From Caenorhabditis elegans (taxonomy: Eukaryota > Nematoda > Chromadorea > Rhabditida > Rhabditidae), in the NCBI RefSeq assembly GCF_000002985.6, contig NC_003281.10, forward strand, positions 248,001-312,000: a stretch of 64,000 nucleotides of DNA, written 5' to 3'. The notes under the pieces are model-generated. The model was not told where the DNA came from and ran no database searches. It saw nothing but the letters and a program-made list of their open reading frames with translations. The translations under genes and the position numbers were made by a program. Each line of letters starts with the position of its first letter. Position 1 is the first letter of the stretch. Positions 41,202-51,559 of this stretch are shown piece by piece.

Positions 41202-41919
41202 CCGATTTTTTTCAATTTTTCATTGAAAAAAGCCGGAAAAGCGGAAAATTTCCATTGTTTTTTCTCTATTTTTAGTCGTTTTCCCATCAGAATTCCATTT
41301 TTTAAATCTTTTATTTTATTTTATTTATCAGTTCAATAGATAGGATTCCCGCATTTCTTGTTGTTTTATTGAGTTTTTATTGATTTTTTAAAATTGAATT
41401 CCACCTGTTTTTTTTGTTAGTATAAAGCTATAATTAAAAAAAAAAAACTGAAATGTCCATATTTTATTGTCCATACAGCTTCCGAATTGCTCGAATATCG
41501 TATTTTGACAATTGAATTTTTCCGATTTTTGCTGGTTTTCTGTAATTTTATACTTTTTTTTGGGATTTTTGGGGTAATTCTTTAGAAAAATTTGATTTTT
41601 TGCACCAAACTTTTTGAAAAAAGAAAAACTTTCTAGAAAATCTGACAGCAAATTTCAAATTCTGGCATTTTTGAGCTGAAAACTCTGAAAAATTCCATCG
41701 AAAATACGAAATTTTTGGAAAAATCCCAAAAGGTCAGCTTTTTTGGGCTGAAAATAATTTTTTTTAAATAAAATTTGAATTCAAAAATATCCGGCCGAAA
41801 ATCGATAATTGCCAGGTTTTGCAATAATACCAAATTTTTCCCAAAAAATGGTACTGTAACTCTTTTCAGCGGTGGACGGCAATTTTATTTTACGGAAAAT
41901 CGGCAAGAATTGACGATTT
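41202..41919. other. Region between taco-1 and the minisatellite
   Basis: Convergent region. No gene is seen. A + strand AATAGA at ~41335 could be a weak poly(A) signal for taco-1. A - strand AATAAA lies at ~41887. Confidence 0.4.
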
Positions 41920-44299
41920 TCGATTCCGGCAACTTGCCGATTTGCCAGAAATTTTTGATTCCGGCAATTTGCCGATTTGCCAGAAATTTTCATTTTTGGC
42001 AATTTGCATATTTGCCGGAAATTTTCATTTTCGCCAAATTTGCCGATTTGTCGGAAATTTTCGATTCCGGCAATTTGCAGATTTGCCAGCAATTTTCGAT
42101 TCCGGTAATTACCGATTTGCCGGATAATTTAATTCCCTGCAAAATGCTGATTTGCCAGAAGTTTTGATATTCGGCAACTTGCCGATTTGACGGAAATGTT
42201 CATTTTCGGAAAATTCGCCGATTTGCCAGATATTTTAGTTTTCGGCAAATTGCTGATTTACCAGAAATTTTCATTTTCGGCAAATTACCGATTTGCCAGC
42301 AATTTTCGATTCCGGCAATTTGCAGATTTGCCGGAAGTTTAAAATTCCGCCAATTTGTCGATTTGCCGGAAAGTTTTAATTCCGGCAATTTTCCGATTTG
42401 CCCGAAATTTTCAATTCCGCCAATTTGTCGATTTGCCGGAAATTTTCAATTTCACCAATTTGCCGATTTGCCAGAAATTGTCAATTCCGGCAAGTTACCA
42501 ATTCGCCGGAAATTTTCAATTCAGGCAATATGCCGATTTGTCGGAAATTTTGAATCTCCGCAATTTGCCGATTTGCCGGAAATTTTCAATTCCGGCAATT
42601 TGTCGATTTGCCGGAAAGTTCTAATTCCGGCAATTTTCCGATTTGCCCGAAATTTTCAATTCCGCCAATTTGCCGATTTGCCGGAAATTTTCAATTCCGC
42701 CAATTTGCCGATTTGCCGGAAGTTTAAAATTCCGCCAATTTGTCGATTTGCCGGAAAGTTTTAATTCCGGCAATTTTCCGATTTGCCCGAAATTTTCAAT
42801 TCCGCCAATTTGTCGATTTGCCGGAAATTTTCAATTTCACCAATTTGCCGATTTGCCAGAAATTGTCAATTCCGGCAAGTTACCAATTCGCCGGAAATTT
42901 TCAATTCAGGCAATATGCCGATTTGTCGGAAATTTTGAATTCCGGCAATTTGCCGATTTGCCGGAAATTTTCAATTCCGGCAATTTGTCGATTTGCCGGA
43001 AAGTTCTAATTCCGGCAATTTTCCGATTTGCCCGAAATTTTCAATTCCGCCAATTTGTCGATTTGCCGGAAAGTTCTAATTCCGGCAACTTGCCGATTTG
43101 CCAGAAATTTTTGATTCCGGCAATTTGCCGATTTGCCAGAAATTTTCATTTTTGGCAATTTGCATATTTGCCGGAAATTTTCATTTTCGCCAAATTTGCC
43201 GATTTGTCGGAAATTTTCGATTCCGGCAATTTGCAGATTTGCCAGCAATTTTCGATTCCGGTAATTACCGATTTGCCGGATAATTTAATTCCCTGCAAAA
43301 TGCTGATTTGCCAGAAGTTTTGATATTCGGCAACTTGCCGATTTGACGGAAATGTTCATTTTCGGAAAATTCGCCGATTTGCCAGATATTTTAGTTTTCG
43401 GCAAATTGCTGATTTACCAGAAATTTTCATTTTCGGCAAATTACCGATTTGCCAGCAATTTTCGATTCCGGCAATTTGCAGATTTGCCGGAAGTTTAAAA
43501 TTCCGCCAATTTGTCGATTTGCCGGAAAGTTTTAATTCCGGCAATTTTCCGATTTGCCCGAAATTTTCAATTCCGCCAATTTGTCGATTTGCCGGAAATT
43601 TTCAATTTCACCAATTTGCCGATTTGCCAGAAATTGTCAATTCCGGCAAGTTACCAATTCGCCGGAAATTTTCAATTCAGGCAATATGCCGATTTGTCGG
43701 AAATTTTGAATTCCGGCAATTTGCCGATTTGCCGGAAATTTTCAATTCCGGCAATTTGTCGATTTGCCGGAAAGTTCTAATTCCGGCAATTTTCCGATTT
43801 GCCCGAAATTTTCAATTCCGCCAATTTGTCGATTTGCCGGAAAGTTCTAATTCCGGCAACTTGCCGATTTGCCAGAAATTTTTGATTCCGGCAATTTGCC
43901 GATTTGCCAGAAATTTTCATTTTTGGCAATTTGCATATTTGCCGGAAATTTTCATTTTCGCCAAATTTGCCGATTTGTCGGAAATTTTCGATTCCGGCAA
44001 TTTGCAGATTTGCCAGCAATTTTCGATTCCGGTAATTACCGATTTGCCGGATAATTTAATTCCCTGCAAAATGCTGATTTGCCAGAAGTTTTGATATTCG
44101 GCAACTTGCCGATTTGACGGAAATGTTCATTTTCGGAAAATTCGCCGATTTGCCAGATATTTTAGTTTTCGGCAAATTGCTGATTTACCAGAAATTTTCA
44201 TTTTCGGCAAATTACCGATTTGCCAGCAATTTTCGATTCCGGCAATTTGCAGATTTGCCGGAAATTTTCATTTTCGGCAAATTGCCGAGTTGCCGAAAA
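41920..44299. repeat. Second palindromic minisatellite
   Basis: Same family as 24315-28672. Units with a distinct sub-motif (CATTTTTGGCAATTTGCATA and TAATTTAATTCCCTGCAAAA) alternate with blocks nearly identical to the xpd-1 intron array. Block spacings are 1156 (41942 to 43098), 771 (43098 to 43869) and 385 (42355 to 42740), with 1156 = 771 + 385. It ends 22 bases from the stop codon of the metalloproteinase. Confidence 0.93.
44267..44272 (-). terminator. Possible poly(A) signal variant AATGAA
   Basis: Lies 50 bases downstream of the metalloproteinase stop on the - strand, inside the edge of the minisatellite. AATGAA is a known nematode variant. No AATAAA occurs nearer than ~41887. Confidence 0.35.
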
Positions 44300-44321
44300 A
44301 AAAGACTTTTTCCAATCAAAC

Positions 44322-46522
44322 TCACTCATAATGCTTCCTCATCACTGACGTTTTCCTTCTGGAATGCCTCAGCCCTAATGTATGACCAATTTCGTGAATA
44401 AGAACCTGAAAAATCGCAAAAATGTTTTAAATTCTGTAGTTTCCCCCAAAAAAACCACACCAACCAATCTCAAATCGATATATTTCGACGCCTCGCCGTC
44501 TTCTTCCCATCTCCTCGTGTGCCATTCCTCATCCCCATCCAAGTGTAGAACACCATATGGTGGATACATTGAATGAGCCACCACACCGCCTTTTCCGTCG
44601 AATTCCTGTGAAAAATTGAGTTTTTTTTTTGTTTTGCAGAAAATCTACGATGGAACCATCACCAGACGGTCAACTCGAGATAATCGCAAATTCAGGGGCA
44701 AAATCAGTGATTTGGGAAGGTAAAATTCAAAATTTTAGGTTCCTGGGGGTTTTATGGCAACGCGGGTTCGATTCCAGCAGTTTTCAAGCTTAAGACTCGA
44801 TTTTCAGCAAATTTGATTGAAAATTCGGGTTAAATCTCATAAGTTTTGGTGGGAAAAGCACTGAAAATCTCAAATTTCGTGGTAGAATCGAATTTAAAGA
44901 TCTAGGTGAAATCCATAAGTTTTAATGGCAAACCATTGAAAAATTCCAAATTCCGCCTAAAAATATCTCAGCTCAACAGTTTTTCGGTCCAAATTTCTAG
45001 TTTCAGCAAGTTTTACTCAAAATTCAACTAAACTTTCCACCGAAAAGCCGAAATTCGGATCTCAATTTGCAAAATTTGAAATTTCCGCCAAATTTTGAGC
45101 CTCTCCAACAAAAGCTCAAGTTTCTAAACTGAATTTTCTAGTTCGGATCCAAAATTCCGATTTCTGGCTAAAACTTGATCCGACTGAAAATCTAGATCTT
45201 TCACTGAAAATCTCAAATTTCGTTGTAGAATCGAATTTCAGCAAGTTTGGCTAGAAATCTAGGTGAAATCGATAAGTTTTAATGGAAATCCATTAAAAAA
45301 TTCAAATCCCGCCTAAAAGTATCTCAGCTCAACAGTTTTCCGGCCCAAATTTCTAGTTTCGGCAAGTTTTGCTCAAAATTCGACTAGACTTCCCACCGAA
45401 AAGCCGAAATTTGGAATCATTTTGCAAAATTTGAAATTTCCGCCAAATTTTGAGCCTCTCCAACAAAAGCTCCGGTTACTAGACTCAATTTACCAGTTTG
45501 GATCAAAATTTTGGATTTCTGGCTAAAACTTGATCCGACAAAAAGGTTAGATCTTTCACTGAAAAACTCAAATTTTGTGGTAGAATCGAATTTCACCGAG
45601 CTTGACTGAAGATCTAGTCTAGGCGAAATCCATTAGTTTTAATGGAAAACCATTGAAAAATTTCAATTTCTGACTGAAAATTTCTTAGTTCGGCAGTTTT
45701 CCGGTTCAACTTTCGAATTTTACACTAGTTTCAGCGCTTTTGGCTGAAAATTTGGAGCATTTTCACCGAAAAAAACCGAAATTTGAACATTCCGTCAAAT
45801 TTTGAGTCTTTGAGGAGCTCTCTCCAATAAAAACTCCGATTTCTAAACTGAATTTTCCAGTTTGGCTCCAAATTTCCGGCTCCTGAGCAGAATTTCTAAG
45901 TTTTAGACTAAAATTCGACCTACCTCGTAGCAAGAATGATTCTTTTTCGCGAAAAGCACCGTAATATCGGCTGCATCCACCACAGGAACCTCCTCGAACT
46001 CGACGAGCCCTTCCAAAGCGATCGCCCATCGTGCGACGGCTTCTTGTACGGTTAACCTGGAATTTTGAGAGAGTTTCATGGAATTGCCCCTCAAAGTTTG
46101 ATCTACCTGACTCCCTGGAACTGATGGGCAGTCAGAAGCCGGAAGGGATCAGAAAATGACCAGGTGATCCTTCGGTGACTCCAACGGCGCAGGGTTCGGC
46201 ATTCTGGAAGTTAGAGGATCAGAGTAGAAGCTTGGGTTGCAATTTTGAGCCGAGTGTGCCGGCAATGAATTGTGATTCAAAAAAACTTCAGATTTTCTGA
46301 ATTTTATCAGAAATCTGTAAAAAACGAGTAAAAACTTGCAAAAACCCCGGAAAACTCCGATTTTTGACAATTTCACGAAGAATTTTGTGTACAGCACGAT
46401 TTTCAACAGAAATTGTGACAGAATCTCTAATTTCTAGACTAAAATCTGTGGAAGCTTCACCTACCACTGACACGAAGATCTAGCAGAAGAATCAGCGGAA
46501 CCAAATAATCGGAAAGTTTCAT
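44322..46522 (-). CDS. Short secreted matrixin-type metalloproteinase
   Basis: Five exons on the - strand: 46522-46465, 46203-46107, 46056-45924, 44605-44465 and 44405-44322 (170 aa); all phases agree. Residues 1-19 ([19 protein letters not shown]) are a signal peptide. The matrixin catalytic domain follows: [62 protein letters not shown], then the zinc motif [11 protein letters not shown] (HExxHxxGxxH) and the Met-turn SVM. Such enzymes cleave extracellular matrix or cuticle proteins outside cells. Between signal and catalytic domain there is no room for a propeptide or Cys-switch, and there is no hemopexin domain. Two Cys (about residues 21 and 96) may form a disulfide. The ATG is preceded by CAAAAA. 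An unrecognised 5' exon is possible but not needed. Confidence 0.82.
44606..45923 (-). repeat. ~350-bp tandem repeat in metalloproteinase intron 3
   Basis: Three diverged copies. GATCTTTCACTGAAAATCTC occurs near 45197 and 45549 with a related unit near 44855 (CACCGAAAAGCCGAAATT and TTTGAGCCTCTCCAACAAAA recur with it). No exon is seen on either strand. Confidence 0.8.
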
Positions 46523-47022
46523 TTTTTGAAATCGTCTGCTTCTTCATCTGATCTCTTCTTCCTCGAAATGATAGCATAGTGGAGATATAAAAAACGAGGC
46601 AGCAGAAGAAGAAGAAGAAGCCGTTATGCTTCTCGTTCCTCCTCCCCCACATATGTTATCAAATGTTTTTCTCATTTTTCTCATCGTCGATGCATTATAA
46701 GATGTGTCTTGATAATTCCTGATTGTTTAATGAGAGAATCTCTCGCCTTTTTAATGGTCGTTGCGCAAGAAACCAGCTTCTCGGATGGGATAAGCGGTGG
46801 CGATTAGTTGAGAGAAGTCGTTGAAAAAGACAAACTATGGACGAAAAGTTTGGAGGAGAAGCTGTGATTGGTGGTAGAGTTAATGATTGATGGCCTGCTC
46901 TACAACTTTCTTTGATGCTTTTCACTTTTTTTTCTAAGTGAAACGTTTTTACTGGGATTCAAACTGGGAACATTTGCATTCTCAATCGAAATATGTGGAT
47001 TCCTACCAAAATTGGACGTTGG
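46523..47022 (-). other. Upstream region of the metalloproteinase
   Basis: Contains a - strand TATATCTC/TTTTTTATAT stretch about 60 bases upstream of the ATG and a (AAG)5-6 microsatellite at 46604-46620 (+ strand). The remainder up to 47020 is unique-looking non-coding sequence. Confidence 0.4.
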
Positions 47023-47207
47023 CACGTGGTGCCAGATTGTCCCATGTTAGTTTGATCTACGAAAAGGACGGGAATTTTTTGCACAAGAAAATGTGACCAG
47101 CACGTTCTTCCCAGCGAAATCATTATGAGAACTCTGCGTCTCAAGCCCAAAGTTTTTTGTAGATATCCGTTGATCAAACCGAAATGGGACACTCTGACAC
47201 CACGTGG
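47023..47207. repeat. GATCTAC inverted-repeat element, copy 1
   Basis: Ends are GGCACGTGGTG.. and CACCACGTGG; inside them TGTCCCAT and ATGGGACA-type words with TTTGATCTACG. Between the metalloproteinase and ads-1. Confidence 0.75.
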
Positions 47208-47396
47208 ACGTTCACACGTCCGATTGTCTCATTTTGGTTTGATCTACGTTGATCTTCAAGAAAGACGGGAGAAGAAATGCAGTTGACTTCTCAACTGATT
47301 TCGCATGGTTAAGAGCTTACGTCACATTTTTTTTTGGCAAAAAATTTACGCATTTTTTGTAGATCAAACCGCAATGGGACAGCCTGACACCACATG
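47205..47396. repeat. GATCTAC inverted-repeat element, copy 2
   Basis: Abuts copy 1. Has TGTCTCATTTTGGTTTGATC at one end and GATCAAACCGCAATGGGACA at the other, with TCTCAACTGATTTCGCATGG inside. Confidence 0.78.
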
Positions 47397-47713
47397 CGTT
47401 CAGAAGTCAAAAGTTGAGCTTCTAAACTGTGATTTTAAAGGAGTTAGAGCTAAATTAGAGCAAAGTTGAGCTGTTGAACGAAATGTTGAGGATCCAAACC
47501 AAATTTAGAAGTTCCTAGCTAAAATTAGAGCATCGAAATTCAATTCGGCAGGCGAAATACTAGTTTTTCTACAAAAATTGAATTTTCTGAGCTTTTGAGC
47601 TAGATTCCGGCATCTGAGCCAATTTTTGAGCTTCTGAACGATTATTTTTTCAAAAAAGTTTATTTCTTCAAGTTTCAAAATCCAATAATAATAAAAAACG
47701 AAACAATGATTAT
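47397..47713 (-). other. ads-1 3' flank
   Basis: No gene. It contains the ads-1 poly(A) signal and AT-rich degenerate sequence. Confidence 0.5.
47659..47664 (-). terminator. Poly(A) signal AATAAA of ads-1
   Basis: The - strand AATAAA lies 50 bases past the ads-1 stop codon, the usual distance for a worm 3' UTR. Confidence 0.65.
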
Positions 47714-50531
47714 CTACAACTTGCAATGCGGTGATCCAATAATATCAATTAAGTTAGCACTGGCGAAGATGTTCGCCGGATCCAGCTCACTCTTGATAGC
47801 CTTCAACAACGCAATTCCGACTGCTCCGTTCGTGGTCAGCATCCATTGTTTTCTGATCTTTCCGACTCCGTGGTGATGTGAGATGCTTCCACCGCAAGCG
47901 ATGATCTCGTCACGGGCGGCTGTCTGGAAATAAGGGCAATTCCGAGATCAGGGGCGTTTTATCGAAAGCTTACCTCAATACGATCATAAACTTCTAGGCC
48001 ATTTTTCAATCCTCTGGCGTTGAATCCGAAATAGAAGTACACACAGGCTCCGGCATCGTAAACCTGGGTGACTCTGCAGTTCGCTAAAACTGGATGCGTG
48101 ACTCCCTGAGCTTTTGCCTCGCGTTTCATCAGCTCCTTGACATTCCTGCAAAGGCTGAGAACCTTATCCCATGGAACTGAGGTTTCGAACGACTCGCCGA
48201 GCACACCATGGTTCATTCCAAGGTCCTGAAACGATTTAATTCAAAATTTGATCTACCCGTCGGCTCCAACTCACTCTCAAGTAGGCGATAGCAAAAGTAA
48301 GCCGATATCCATATTGACCATTCTCGGCGCCTCCGACAACTCCGTGGAACTGCTCGGCCAATTTATTCAGCCTCTCCTCATGCTGATCGACTTCTTCGCG
48401 ATTTCCCTCATAGACACACGTGGCCGCACAAATCTCGTCGACCTTGAAACCCTTCCACGATGTGATGTACATCTTGCTCACGGAGCTCTTCAAGTCAGCC
48501 CACCAAGAATCTGAAGCCACCTTCAACGCTTGTCCCATAACGAATTGATCGTTGTCCATAAGACGAAGGGATGCTGGTTGACAGCGTTGAATGGCAACCT
48601 CGCGGAAGAAGTTGACTCCGCTCTCGAAGTTCGGGAACACGAAGCTTCCGAATCTCTTGACCTCTGGGATTGGGAAGATCTTGATTGTGACTTCGGACAC
48701 CACTCCCAACGTTCCCTCGGACCCCAGAATGATTTGATGGATGTCTGGTCCGGATGACATTCTTGGGACTTGGCATTGCTTCTGGATGATTCCTTTTGGA
48801 CAGACGAAGTTCAGATGGACGACGAGGTCTTCGATGTTTCCGTATCTGGAATTTGTTGTAAATTTGTACAGTATTATCGAAAAAATACGATCGCACAAAT
48901 TTCTCATAATTCATTTTTGATCTACCTGTTGAACTTGACTCCGCCCCCCCCCCCCCAAACTTGTTGCCGTTGTTATTTTGTTATGGCTGTCTTGTCGAAG
49001 GAAGGGGCGGAGTCAAGTTCAACAGGTAGATCAAAAATAAATTATGAGAAAATTGTGCGATCGTATTTTTTCGATAACACGAAAGGAATTAACCCGAAAT
49101 TTTGTGGTTTTTATGCCAAAAATACCATCGTGTCAAAACTGGAGTACCGTATTTGCGGACAGCAATACAGAAATTCGGGAAATCTTTGAGTTTTTCAACC
49201 GAAAATAGACAAAAATTCGAGTTTTTTGCTTGTTTTTTGAGTTTACAACTTGAAAAATCATAATAACCAACTTGTTCTTCTTCATTCCACTGGCTCTAGT
49301 CGAAACCCATCCTCCGAGAGTAGAAAATTCGATGGAATCCGGTTCATGTCCACATGTGAATCCCTTCTTGTTCAACTGACGCTCCAACGATTGCCCGACA
49401 ATTCCAGCTTGAGCTCGGCAAGTCAAATTCTCTCGATCAATCCAGAGAATCTTGTCAAGAAGTGCCATATCCATAGAGATCACAGCTCGTTTTTCGGTTT
49501 CTGGGGTATCCAGAGCGTTTGTGACAGAGGTACCACCTCCGATTGGGATGATCGCGCAGTTATGGCTCATTGCTCCTTCGATGATCTTAACAATCTCATG
49601 CTCGCTTTTCGGCCAGACAACGATATCCGGAAGTCTCGGGATCTTTCCCTCTCTCAAATTGATCATGTCGTGAACTGTATGCCCATGACCTCTCATCAAT
49701 CTGATTCTTGCCTCATTCGAGAAGGAAATCTTGTTTTCCTGCAGGAACTCAATGATATCCTCATTTTCGACAGGGGCATCGATGATCACGTCCGAAAGCT
49801 TCTGGGCTGGGCTTACGAAGCCTAGATCGATGCCCAAGTAGTTCTCGAACCACGGGCGGAAGTGTGGCATCACTTTTCCGGAGATTTCGTATCTGGAATT
49901 AGAAATTGATACACTCAAAATAAAAAAAAACTGCGTGGCGTGTACGCAGAAAACTCGAAAATTAGGCCCCGTCTTTTTCTCGTCTACTCACGGGAAAAGG
50001 CAAAATTCGGGACCAACCAATATCAGGCCGCCGACATCTGACGAGTTCCGCGCGCCGCTGCGCTTAACTCGCTATGGGCGTGGCGAGCTGTCTCCGCCCG
50101 CTGCGAGTTAAACATAGCAGCGCGCGGAATCCGTGAGATGTCGGCGGCCCGATATTGGTTGGGGTCCCGAATTTTGCCTTTTCCCCGTGAGTAGACGAGA
50201 AAAAGGCGGGGCCTAAATTTTGGGTTTTCTGCGTACACGCCACGCAGTTGTTTTTTATTTTTAGTGTAAGTTGGAGCTTGAAAATTCAACAAGTTCAGCC
50301 AACTCCCGGCTTAAATCTGCTCAAATCCCTTGAAATCTCACTTATCCCCGGTAAAAGTGACATGTCCGTCCTTGTTAATCGCAAACTGTGAATCGCTGTA
50401 CCCCCAGCCATTCCACTTGAGGATTTTGTCGCTGTAAATTGAAATGCTTCAAAAAAAAAGAGTGACAGTGTAGGAGGTTACCGATAAGATTGCGGCACGT
50501 CGTGCTCGATTGTTTGATAGGACGCCGACAT
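47714..50531 (-). CDS. ads-1: Peroxisomal alkyl-dihydroxyacetonephosphate synthase
   Basis: Six exons on the - strand: 50531-50482, 50431-50342, 49892-49272, 48845-48275, 48225-47974 and 47923-47714 (597 aa). The flavoenzyme swaps the acyl chain of acyl-DHAP for a fatty alcohol, the committed ether-bond step of plasmalogen synthesis, inside peroxisomes. Visible: LKWNGWGYSDSQF at the N-terminus; FAD-binding PRLPDIVVWPKSEHEIV and IPIGGGTSVTNAL; GHEPDSIEFSTLGGWVSTRA SGMKKNKYGNIEDLVV region; GSEGTLGVVSEV; and the active-site HHHGVGK. The C-terminus is CKL, a type 1 peroxisomal signal. The start MSASYQTIEHDVPQSY is the first ATG and fits family length. Introns 2 and 3 carry fold-back elements. Confidence 0.95.
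48871..49079. repeat. Fold-back element in ads-1 intron 3
   Basis: Arms of about 75 bases (48871-48945 and 49005-49079): GTATTATCGAAAAAATACGA.. to ..TCAACAGGTAGATC, in inverse order. The loop contains a run of 13 C at 48944-48956. Confidence 0.88.
49931..50247. repeat. Fold-back element in ads-1 intron 2
   Basis: Arms start CTGCGTGGCGTGTACGCAGA and end in the inverse. They continue through GTCTTTTTCTCGTCTACTCA and CGCCGACATC into a GC-rich centre with GAGTTCCGCGCGCCGCTGCG. Nearly the whole 317 bases is palindromic. It begins 39 bases after the donor of exon 2's downstream neighbour and reads as a non-autonomous DNA element. Confidence 0.88.
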
Positions 50532-51559
50532 TTATTGCAAGTCGAGTGGCGAAGATCTGAATCGAACCGAGATCGTGAATTTCTGAGTTCGTGGGAAGTG
50601 GGGTTTCATACGGAACCTAAGTACAATCACGAGAAGCTTCAGGTGCTCAACCGATCATATGTTAGTTTAATCTTATCATGGTTGTGATTAAGTGTACCGG
50701 AGGCATGATGGTGGTCAACAATAGAATTTTCCATTTGATTCTCTAATTTTGTGGAAATTTTAGACTTGCAAAGCCTAAAAATACCTGAAAGCTTGGGAAA
50801 ACTAGCTCTAGAAGGGGAAAAACTTCTACCTATAACGGAAAATAGGTAGCAATTTCAATTTTAAGCAGAAATACCAATTTGGCTGCTGTCAAAAGTTTGG
50901 AGACTGTGATGTCAGAGTGTCTCATTTCGGTTTGATCTACGTTGATCTACAAAAAAACGCGGGAGAATTGACGCAGAGTTCTCAACTTATTTGGCATGAT
51001 TAAAAGCATGCTGACGTCACATTTTTTAGACAAAAAGTTCCCGCATTTTTTGTAGATCAAAACGTAATGGGACAGCCTGGCATCACCTGACGACTCCTAG
51101 AAACTGTGCGGAAAAAGTTGCCTTAATCGTTGAAAAGGCTTTAACTTAACATTTTGAGCATCAAAGCTTGAGACCTAACAAAATTTTTCAAAGAAAATGA
51201 GATTTTTTCTGAAAAAATAATCTTTGAACACAAAATTAGTCCAATTAGAGTTAGGCCAAAACTTAAAAAGAGAGAATTTTTCAACTGAAATTCAAAAATA
51301 TTCAAAAATATTCAACAATAAACCCAAAATCAAATAAAAATCAATCAAACTCGCACTCCTCCGTACTTGCCTACAATAGAGCGTCGTGCAAGTGGTATAT
51401 GTGTACACCTTATCACCTCTTTCTGTCTTCAAACCCCCCTCACTCACCCGCTTATCACCAACACAGACAAAGTACGCCAGCAGCAGATTAAAATCGTTTT
51501 CTTTTCCGCTTTCGAACAGGAATTGTCTTTCGGAAAAGCGAGAAGTTTCATATTTTCAG
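50532..51559 (+). other. Divergent region between ads-1 and the F-box/kelch gene
   Basis: Should hold both promoters and the missing 5' exon(s) of the kelch gene. I see no confident ATG exon. A GATCTAC element lies at 50907-51090. 51380-51560 has a coding-like composition but no ATG in frame. Confidence 0.4.
50907..51090. repeat. GATCTAC inverted-repeat element, copy 3
   Basis: TGTCTCATTTCGGTTTGATC at one end and GATCAAAACGTAATGGGACA at the other, with TTCTCAACTTATTTGGCATG inside. Confidence 0.78.

Noticed and set aside
44641..44721. A + strand stretch with good acceptor and donor look-alikes that could be an exon
   Set aside because: It lies between - strand exons of the metalloproteinase, no partner exon with matching phase is visible, and the peptide is not recognisable.
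48236..48914. Alternative frames on either strand over the ads-1 exons
   Set aside because: Shadows of the conserved ads-1 coding frame.
50490..50687. 65-aa + strand frame as a possible first exon of the kelch gene
   Set aside because: It is antisense to ads-1 exon 1 and lacks a suitable donor with the needed phase.
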